Source: Acidobacteriota bacterium (GTDB lineage: Bacteria; Acidobacteriota; Vicinamibacteria; Vicinamibacterales; JACQTH01). Taken from it: DNA of 7,327 nt. The translations under genes were made by a program, and so were the position numbers. The DNA lies in assembly GCA_016210935.1 (NCBI GenBank), contig JACQTH010000234.1:1-7327 (forward strand), given 5' to 3'. Every line of letters starts with the position of its first letter. Position 1 is the stretch's first letter. Under the pieces are notes generated by a model. It was not told the origin of the DNA. It made no database searches and saw only the letters and a list, made by a program, of their open reading frames with translations. This document shows, one piece after another, positions 1 through 5,097 of this stretch.

Positions 1-1578
1 CGAATCAAGCCGCTGGCCGAGGAAGCGATCAAAGCCGTCGAGGCGGGACGCACGCGTATCGTCCCCGAGAACTGGTCGAAGACGTATTTCGAGTGGATGC
101 TGAACATTCACGACTGGTGCATCTCGCGGCAGTTGTGGTGGGGGCACCGGATTCCGGCCTGGTACTGCGATGCGTGCGGTCGGACCATCGTGGCTGAGGA
201 GACGCCCGGGCGATGTTCCTGCGGTGGCCCGCTGCGTCAGGACACGGACGTACTGGACACGTGGTTCAGTTCGGGGCTGTGGCCGTTCAGCACGATGGGG
301 TGGCCGGAACCGACCGACGATCTGTCGCGGTACTACCCGACCGACCTGCTCATCACCGGGTTCGACATCATCTTCTTCTGGGTCGCGCGCATGATGATGC
401 TCGGACTCCGGTTCATGCACGACGTGCCGTTCAAGACCGTGTACATTTCCGGCCTCGTGCGCGATGCGCAAGGACAGAAGATGAGCAAGTCGAAGGGAAA
501 TGTGGTCGATCCGCTCCTCGTGATGGACGAGATCGGAGCCGACGCGTTTCGGTTCGCGCTGGCGGGTCTCGCCTCGCCGGGGATGGATATCGCGCTGTCG
601 GAGGGGCGCCTGCGCGGATCGCGGCTCTTCATCAACAAGATCTGGAACGCGTCCCGATTCCTGCTGATGAACCTGGAAGGCGGTGCCGGGAACCGCCGCC
701 TGCCGCCGCTGGAGACCCTCGATCTCATTCACCGATGGATTCTCGATCGGGTCTCTCACGTTGCGGGCGAGATCGAGGGGTTGCTGTCCGATTTCCGGTT
801 CGATCAGGCGGCAGAGCGGCTGTATCAATTCGTCTGGCACGAGTACGCCGACTGGTATGTCGAGATGGTCAAATCGCACTTGCAGGCCGGCGGACCGCAG
901 AAAGAGGCCGCCATCGCCGTGATCCTCGAGGTGCACGACCGGACCCTGCGGCTGCTGCATCCGTTCACGCCGTTCATCACGGAGGAGATCTGGCAGCGGC
1001 TTCCGAAGGCGGCCGACGCGGGACGGACTGCCGATGGCGCTGCGCAGACCATCGCGCTGGCGAGCCTCCCTTCGGTCGAACCGTCGTGGCATGACGCCGA
1101 CGCCGTCGCGCGGATGGATCTGATCAAGGCGGTCACGACCACCATCAGGACGGCTCGCGCGGAGCGCGGCGTGCCGCCGTCTCGCAAGGTGTCGGCCTTT
1201 ATCACGGGGGCGGAGACGGCGAGTCGCCAAATCCTGTCGGCGACGGCCGGGTATGTGAAGCGGCTCGCGAATCTCGAGGTGCTCGAATTCGGGGATGACA
1301 TGCCGCGGAGTCCGGACACCGTGCGCCGGGTGGTTCGCGAGATGCAGATCCACATTCCGCTCGCCGGGATCGTCGATCGCGAGGCGGAGCGGAAGCGACT
1401 CGAGAAGGACGTCGCCGGCAAGCAGCGCCAGCGCCGGTCGCTCGAATCGCAGCTCGCGAATCCCGACTTCCTGCAGCGCGCCGACCCGGATGTCGTCAGC
1501 GAAAAGCGCGCGTTGATGGAGAGCCTCTCGGGCGATCTCCAGCGGCTTGAGGACATCCTGCAGGAGCTGAGGGGGTGA
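1..1578 (+). CDS. valS: Valyl-tRNA synthetase, C-terminal part (5' end outside window)
   Basis: This class Ia synthetase attaches valine to tRNA-Val in the cytoplasm. The frame is open from base 1, so the gene starts upstream and the N-terminal HIGH half is not in the window. Visible in order: the ValS-type stretch ENWSKTYFEWM then DWCISRQLWWGHRIPAWYC; a zinc-knuckle-like pair CxxC (166-177) and CxC (214-222); the core segment DTWFSSGLWPFSTMGWP; the signature KMSKS at 478-492; an anticodon-binding helical domain from about 721 (for example HPFTPFITEEIWQRLP); and a charged C-terminal coiled coil from about 1369 (EAERKRLEKDVAGKQRQRR) that is typical of bacterial ValS. The WCISRQLWWGHRIPAWYC block favours ValS over IleS or LeuS. 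The stop TGA overlaps the GTG start of nadC. No defect is visible in the part present. Confidence 0.97.
   Translation, partial: RIKPLAEEAIKAVEAGRTRIVPENWSKTYFEWMLNIHDWCISRQLWWGHRIPAWYCDACGRTIVAEETPGRCSCGGPLRQDTDVLDTWFSSGLWPFSTMGWPEPTDDLSRYYPTDLLITGFDIIFFWVARMMMLGLRFMHDVPFKTVYISGLVRDAQGQKMSKSKGNVVDPLLVMDEIGADAFRFALAGLASPGMDIALSEGRLRGSRLFINKIWNASRFLLMNLEGGAGNRRLPPLETLDLIHRWILDRVSHVAGEIEGLLSDFRFDQAAERLYQFVWHEYADWYVEMVKSHLQAGGPQKEAAIAVILEVHDRTLRLLHPFTPFITEEIWQRLPKAADAGRTADGAAQTIALASLPSVEPSWHDADAVARMDLIKAVTTTIRTARAERGVPPSRKVSAFITGAETASRQILSATAGYVKRLANLEVLEFGDDMPRSPDTVRRVVREMQIHIPLAGIVDREAERKRLEKDVAGKQRQRRSLESQLANPDFLQRADPDVVSEKRALMESLSGDLQRLEDILQELRG
1562..1566 (+). promoter_or_regulatory. Shine-Dalgarno site for nadC
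   Basis: AGGAG lies 8 nt before the GTG at 1575, inside the last codons of valS. It supports the GTG that overlaps the valS stop as GTGA, and therefore translational coupling. No in-frame ATG exists before the conserved N-terminal block EDVGRGDLTS. Confidence 0.7.
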
Positions 1579-2624
1579 AGCCAAGCGCCGGGTCAGATCG
1601 ACGAGAGAGGCTGGTCGAGCCGTTACGGCTCGAGGAGTACCAGGACATCGTGCGGCGCGCGATCGCGGAGGATGTGGGACGGGGTGATCTGACGAGCGAA
1701 GCGACCGTCCGGCCCGGACAGCAGGCGATCGGAACCTTCGTTGGGAAGTCGGGGTGCGTGGTGGCGGGTCTCGCCGTCGCGCAGGAAGTCTTCACACAGC
1801 TCGATCCCGCGTGCAAGTTCGACATCCTGATTGAAGACGGAGCGTGGTGCGCTCCAGGGAACACGATCGCCAGCGTTCGCGGGCCGGCGCGCGCCCTGCT
1901 GACTGCGGAGCGCACCGCCTTGAACTTCCTGCAGCGGTTGTGCGGGATTGCGACGCTCGCACGCCGGTTCAGCGAGGCCGCCGCCGGCCGTATCACCGTG
2001 CTCGACACGCGCAAGACGACGCCGACGCTGCGCGCGCTGGAGAAGTACGCCGTCAGGACCGGCGGGGCACGGAATCATCGCCTGCGCCTGGACGCTGGCA
2101 TCCTGATCAAGGAAAACCACGCGCGGCTGGCGGGCGGGATCGCCGCGGCTCTGGCGCGACTGCGTGAAGCCAGGCCGGACATCTTCCGCCGCGCATCCGC
2201 GCACTCGACGGAATTCGACCCCGATCGCGTCGAACGGGTTAAGGCGGAAGCCACGACTCCGGCGGAAGCCACGAATCAGATGGCGGCCGCGAGTTCCCCC
2301 TCCTTCGTGGCTTCCGGCTTTAGCCGGAAGGAAGACTCGACCTATGCAGGCATCTTGATCGAGGTCGAGGCTCAGTCGCTCGCGGAGGTCGACGAGGCCT
2401 TGACAGCCGGGGCCCGGCGGATACTGATCGACAACCTGTCGATCGACGAGATTCGCGAAGCGGTTCGTCGAACCCGCGGGCGTGCCGCCGTGGAAATTTC
2501 GGGCGGGGTCACGCTCGATCGGATGCCAGCGCTGGCCGCGACCGGCGCCGAGTACGTGTCGGTAGGCGCGTTGACACATTCAGCTCCGGCCGCGGACCTC
2601 AGTTTTGAGATCGAGCCTTTCTAA
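1575..2624 (+). CDS. nadC: Nicotinate-nucleotide pyrophosphorylase (quinolinate phosphoribosyltransferase) with an in-frame repeat insertion
   Basis: NadC converts quinolinate and PRPP to nicotinate mononucleotide, CO2 and pyrophosphate in de novo NAD synthesis. The 349-residue product has the usual N-terminal sandwich (EDVGRGDLTSEAT, residues 32-44), the ERTALNFLQRLCGIAT block (112-127), the active-site run DTRKTTPTLRALEKYAVRTG (144-163) followed by GARNHR, KENH (179-182), DN (286-287), SGG (309-311) and the C-terminal VGALTHSAPA. Family members are usually about 280-300 residues. The excess lies between REARPDIF and LIEVEAQSL, where homologues have a short linker. Residues 223-252 are encoded exactly by a 90-nt palindromic repeat element (2241-2330), and residues about 205-222 look like additional linker. 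All recognisable catalytic residues flank the insertion, so the enzyme is probably active. It is coupled to valS upstream and birA 1 nt downstream. Confidence 0.96.
   Translation: MKPSAGSDRRERLVEPLRLEEYQDIVRRAIAEDVGRGDLTSEATVRPGQQAIGTFVGKSGCVVAGLAVAQEVFTQLDPACKFDILIEDGAWCAPGNTIASVRGPARALLTAERTALNFLQRLCGIATLARRFSEAAAGRITVLDTRKTTPTLRALEKYAVRTGGARNHRLRLDAGILIKENHARLAGGIAAALARLREARPDIFRRASAHSTEFDPDRVERVKAEATTPAEATNQMAAASSPSFVASGFSRKEDSTYAGILIEVEAQSLAEVDEALTAGARRILIDNLSIDEIREAVRRTRGRAAVEISGGVTLDRMPALAATGAEYVSVGALTHSAPAADLSFEIEPF
2241..2330 (+). repeat. REPIN-like palindromic element inserted in frame in nadC
   Basis: The right end is a perfect 20-nt palindrome, CTTCCGGCTTTAGCCGGAAG (2311-2330, 9-nt arms around TT), preceded by TCGTGG (2305-2310). 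The left end (2241-2256) is a half palindrome, AAGGCGGAAG, followed by CCACGA, so the ends are in inverted orientation. Bases 2303-2330 are an exact 28-nt reverse complement of 6431-6458. Bases 2241-2256 are an exact reverse complement of 6486-6501. Both ends of the element near 6431-6511 therefore recur here, as expected of one dispersed family. An 18-nt unit at the left end is duplicated (2243-2260 and 2261-2278). The whole is 90 nt and encodes residues 223-252 of NadC without a stop. Confidence 0.88.
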
Positions 2625-2625
2625 C

Positions 2626-3414
2626 ATGCCTTGGGCCCGTGCGGTGGACGTTCCCGTGGATATTCAGGTGGCCCTGGCTGCGGCCGCCCATCGGCTCGGC
2701 CCGCTCGGCGCCACCCTCTTCTACTACCCATCGGTCGGATCGACGAACGACATCGCCATGCGGCTCGCGATGGCCGGCGCCGACGAGGGGACCACCGTCA
2801 TCGCTGAAGCGCAGGAGGCGGGGCGAGGCCGTCGGGGCCGCACGTGGCACTCACCGCCCGGTTCGGGCGTATACGTGTCCGTCGTGTTGCGCCCTCGCCG
2901 GTTTGCGCCGCAGGTCACGCTGGCGGCGGGCGTGGCCCTGGCCGAGGGCGTGTCGTACGCCACCGGGCTTCTTCCACAGCTCAAGTGGCCGAACGATTTG
3001 ATGATTGGACGGCGAAAGATTGGGGGCATTCTGGCTGAGTCACAAACGCCGGAAACCCTCGTCCTGGGCTACGGCATCAATCTCCGTTCGGCGGTGTATC
3101 CGAACGATCTCGCCGGTCGTGTGACCTCCTTGGAGGCGGAGTTGGGGAAGCCGGTCGATCGCGGCCTGGTGGTCGCCTGGACGCTGGCGTTTCTGGCCAC
3201 GCGATACGGAGAGCTGCAGCAGGGACACTGGGACGCGATTCTGGAGCGCTGGCGCGATTTGGCGCCAGGCAGCCGCAATGGCGTGGTGGAATGGCGTGAC
3301 GGGAACGTGGTTCATCGCGGTACCACGCACGGGGTCGACGACAGCGGCCGACTGATCGTGCAATCCGGGGACGCGCTGCATCATCTCGTTGCGGGGGAGA
3401 TTCGCTGGCTGTGA
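2626..3414 (+). CDS. birA: Biotin-[acetyl-CoA-carboxylase] ligase, catalytic-only type
   Basis: The enzyme activates biotin as biotinyl-5'-AMP and attaches it to a lysine of biotin carboxyl carrier protein. I chose the ATG one base after the nadC stop (TAA-C-ATG), giving 262 residues. A TTG at 2605 would add seven residues overlapping nadC but has no support. Conserved features are YPSVGSTNDIA (34-44), the biotin/adenylate loop GRGRRGR (66-72) followed by TWHSPPGSGVYVSVVLRP, LKWPNDL (119-125), the K131-IGGILAE stretch, and a GYGINL segment (148-153). A C-terminal SH3-like domain with VVEWRDGNVV and GRLIVQSGDALHHLVAGEI ends the protein. There is no N-terminal helix-turn-helix, so it should lack the biotin repressor role of E. 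coli BirA. The junction suggests translational coupling to nadC. Confidence 0.95.
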   Translation: MPWARAVDVPVDIQVALAAAAHRLGPLGATLFYYPSVGSTNDIAMRLAMAGADEGTTVIAEAQEAGRGRRGRTWHSPPGSGVYVSVVLRPRRFAPQVTLAAGVALAEGVSYATGLLPQLKWPNDLMIGRRKIGGILAESQTPETLVLGYGINLRSAVYPNDLAGRVTSLEAELGKPVDRGLVVAWTLAFLATRYGELQQGHWDAILERWRDLAPGSRNGVVEWRDGNVVHRGTTHGVDDSGRLIVQSGDALHHLVAGEIRWL

Positions 3415-3415
3415 G

Positions 3416-3472
3416 AGCGCTGGCATCTCGCTCCACGTGCCGGTCGGCCGCGCGGATCGAGACGCCAGCGCT
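3416..3472. repeat. Long imperfect inverted repeat in the birA-coaX gap
   Basis: Bases 3416-3430 (AGCGCTGGCATCTCG) pair with 3458-3472 (CGAGACGCCAGCGCT) over 15 positions with one mismatch, around a 27-nt GC-rich loop. It begins 2 nt after the birA stop. There is no T-run after the right arm, so it is not a canonical intrinsic terminator. It could be another member of the dispersed palindromic repeats seen elsewhere in the window, but there is only one copy here. Confidence 0.7.
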
Positions 3473-3480
3473 AACGGTTA

Positions 3481-3508
3481 GACTTTAGACTTCCGACTTC
3501 TGACTCGA
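3481..3508 (+). repeat. Four degenerate heptamer repeats just before coaX
   Basis: Four consecutive 7-nt units, GACTTTA, GACTTCC, GACTTCT and GACTCGA, fill 3481-3508 and stop 2 nt before the coaX ATG at 3511. The block is AT-richer than its surroundings and occupies the place where a ribosome binding site would be expected. No clear Shine-Dalgarno sequence is present apart from GAAG touching the start codon. Whether it is a spreading tandem repeat or a regulatory leader cannot be told from one locus. Confidence 0.75.
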
Positions 3509-3510
3509 AG

Positions 3511-4287
3511 ATGCTGCTTGCCATCGACATCGGGAATACGAACATCGTGCTCGGAGTTTTTCACGGCGCTGATCTGCTGCAAAGCTGGAGGCTCACGACG
3601 CTCCGCGAGCGGACGGCCGACGAGCTGGGACTGGTGATTCTGCAGCTGTTCGACCACCACAACATCCGGGCCGACGGCATTCTGGGAGTCATCATCGCGT
3701 CGGTCGTCCCGCCGCTGACGGGAACCATGGCGGAAATGGCGGAGCGCTACATTCATCGCCAGCCGCTGCTCGTCGAGCCCGGCACGAAGATCGGCATGGA
3801 TGTGCTGTACGAGAACCCGTCCGACGTGGGCGCCGATCGGTTGGTGAACGGCGTCGCCGCCTACGAGCGATATGGACGATCCCGGCTCGAGCCGGTAATC
3901 GTTGTCGATTTCGGCACGGCGACGACCTTCGACGTCATCACCGCTCAGGGCGAATACCTCGGTGGCGCGATTTGTCCGGGCGTCCAGATCTCGGCGGATG
4001 CGCTGTTCCAGCGTGCGGCGCGGCTGCCGCGCATCGACGTGCGCAAGCCGGCACAAGTGATCGGACGCACCACCGTCGGCTCGATGCAGGCGGGCCTGTT
4101 TTACGGGTACGTCGGCATGGTCGAAGGGCTCGTGCATCGCCTCAGACGTGAGCTGACGGCCCCGGCGGTGACGGTGGCGACCGGCGGCCTGGCGGGCGTC
4201 ATCGCCCCCGAGACCACCGTCATCGATCATGTGGATCCCGATCTGACCCTCCATGGTATGCGACTGGTGTGGGAGAGAAACCGCTGA
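3511..4287 (+). CDS. coaX: Type III pantothenate kinase
   Basis: CoaX phosphorylates pantothenate to 4'-phosphopantothenate, the first step of coenzyme A synthesis. It belongs to the ASKHA fold and, unlike CoaA, is not feedback-inhibited by CoA as a family. The 258-residue length is normal. Visible motifs are the N-terminal phosphate loop DIGNTN (6-11), SVVPPL (64-69), the pantothenate-site stretch GADRLVNGVAAY (107-118) with the probable catalytic base D109, the second phosphate motif VVDFGTATTFD (131-141), GGAICPGVQISADAL (151-165), GRTT (185-188) and TGGLA (224-228). The ATG at 3511 places DIGNTN at the usual distance from the N-terminus. It follows birA after a 96-nt repeat-filled gap and overlaps the next gene by 19 nt. 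A birA-coaX neighbourhood is common in bacteria. Confidence 0.96.
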   Translation: MLLAIDIGNTNIVLGVFHGADLLQSWRLTTLRERTADELGLVILQLFDHHNIRADGILGVIIASVVPPLTGTMAEMAERYIHRQPLLVEPGTKIGMDVLYENPSDVGADRLVNGVAAYERYGRSRLEPVIVVDFGTATTFDVITAQGEYLGGAICPGVQISADALFQRAARLPRIDVRKPAQVIGRTTVGSMQAGLFYGYVGMVEGLVHRLRRELTAPAVTVATGGLAGVIAPETTVIDHVDPDLTLHGMRLVWERNR

Positions 4288-5024
4288 CCGATCTCGGCGC
4301 CGACCCGGATGCCTACTGCCGGGCCATCGAAACCTATCTCTGCCGCCGGAACAACGGCCAGCTGATTCGGATCGTCGGGCCGGCGTTCGACCTGGTTCGC
4401 GGCTGGGCAGAGAGCGCCATCCCCTTGAGCGTCGTGTTCCGCGGAATCGATCACCGGATCGAGCGGCTCGAGTCGGCCGACCGGCGTAATCGCCGGCGGC
4501 GTCCCGTTCGGATCGAGTTCTGCGAGGACGACGTCCTGGAGGTCTTCGGCGAGTGGCGCCGCGCGGTGGGAGTGGGAATCGATCGCGGCTCGGCGAACGC
4601 TCCGTCGACTGGCGCCGAATCCAAGGACGCGCAACCTCGCGAATCGCTGACGGCGCACTTGCGCCGCGCGCTGGCGCGCCTGGGGCCGCTCAGAGAGGCG
4701 TCAGGAACGACCGCTGCGGATCAGGAGTTCCTGGACGCGCTGGTTTGTGAGCTCGAGGGCATACTGGTGGGCGCGCGATCGCTGCGAGGCGAGCGCAGGA
4801 GCGCCGCGCTCGATCGACTCATCGAGCTCGACCGCGAGCTCGGCGAGTGGGTGAGACGGCGATCCCCGCCGGATGTCCTGACGGAGGTGGGCGCGGACGC
4901 CGACCGCGAGCTCGCGCCGTTTCGCGATCGGATGCCGGAGGAGGCGTACGCGCGATCGGTCGAAGCCTGCCGCATCCGGTTGTTGCGTGAGCGATCAGGG
5001 ATCCCGCGTTTAGTCCTCGACTGA
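4269..5024 (+). CDS. Uncharacterised charged protein between coaX and rlmD
   Basis: I do not recognise a named family. The 251-residue product starts at a GTG inside the end of coaX (19-nt overlap). Its first about 100 residues look like a compact domain: DAYCRAIETYLCRRNNGQL (14-32), then a hydrophobic/charged stretch with IPLSVVFRGIDHRIERL (51-67) and a basic linker RRNRRRRPVRIEFCED. A low-complexity hinge follows (about 105-125, SANAPSTGAESKD). The C-terminal half is a highly charged, probably helical region with many Arg, Glu and Leu residues (about 126-251). No signal peptide, membrane segment, nucleotide-binding motif or zinc motif is visible, so it is probably cytoplasmic. The overlap with coaX argues for co-translation. 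The two-part layout resembles unnamed proteins of Acidobacteriota and Myxococcota that I recall only vaguely. The stop codon is the first three bases of a repeat unit (5022-5039). Confidence 0.8.
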   Translation: MGEKPLTDLGADPDAYCRAIETYLCRRNNGQLIRIVGPAFDLVRGWAESAIPLSVVFRGIDHRIERLESADRRNRRRRPVRIEFCEDDVLEVFGEWRRAVGVGIDRGSANAPSTGAESKDAQPRESLTAHLRRALARLGPLREASGTTAADQEFLDALVCELEGILVGARSLRGERRSAALDRLIELDRELGEWVRRRSPPDVLTEVGADADRELAPFRDRMPEEAYARSVEACRIRLLRERSGIPRLVLD

Positions 5025-5091
5025 AAGTTCCGTAGTGCCAATGAAAGTTTCGTAGTGCCCGGCTTTAGCCGGGCTGGAGCCCGGCACTACG
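5022..5091. repeat. Structured repeat with duplicated left arm and alternative hairpins, before rlmD
   Basis: An 18-nt unit, TGAAAGTTCCGTAGTGCC (5022-5039), recurs with one change at 5042-5059. The outer arms CGTAGTGCC (5051-5059) and GGCACTACG (5083-5091) are exact inverted repeats. Inside them GCCCGGCT (5057-5064) pairs with AGCCGGGC (5067-5074), while GCCGGGCT (5068-5075) can instead pair with AGCCCGGC (5078-5085). The two inner hairpins share bases and exclude each other. The block starts on the stop codon of the preceding gene and ends 6 nt before the rlmD ATG, so it is essentially the entire junction. Its core CCGGCTTTAGCCGG is the same as in the elements at 2311-2330 and 6431-6450. Confidence 0.85.
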
Positions 5092-5097
5092 AGTCAG

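Noticed and set aside
1623..2579. Long open frame on the minus strand opposite nadC (318 codons)
   Set aside because: It is the complement of a well-supported gene in high-GC DNA, has no recognisable motif, and contains the repeat read in antisense.
2605..2625. TTG start seven codons before the birA ATG
   Set aside because: It would overlap nadC by 20 nt with no Shine-Dalgarno. The ATG one base after the stop fits coupling and the family length.
3478..4254. 258-codon minus-strand frame opposite coaX
   Set aside because: It mirrors the coaX reading frame; its composition is His/Arg/Asp-rich as expected of an antisense shadow and it has no domain.
4481..4496. CCGGCG-TAAT-CGCCGG palindrome in the unknown gene
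   Set aside because: A 6-bp stem of this composition is expected by chance in GC-rich coding DNA. It encodes part of an Arg-rich linker and does not match the other repeats.
5022..5091. CRISPR-like repeat (two 18-nt units)
   Set aside because: There are only two units with a 2-nt spacing and no spacers or cas genes; this is a structured dispersed repeat.
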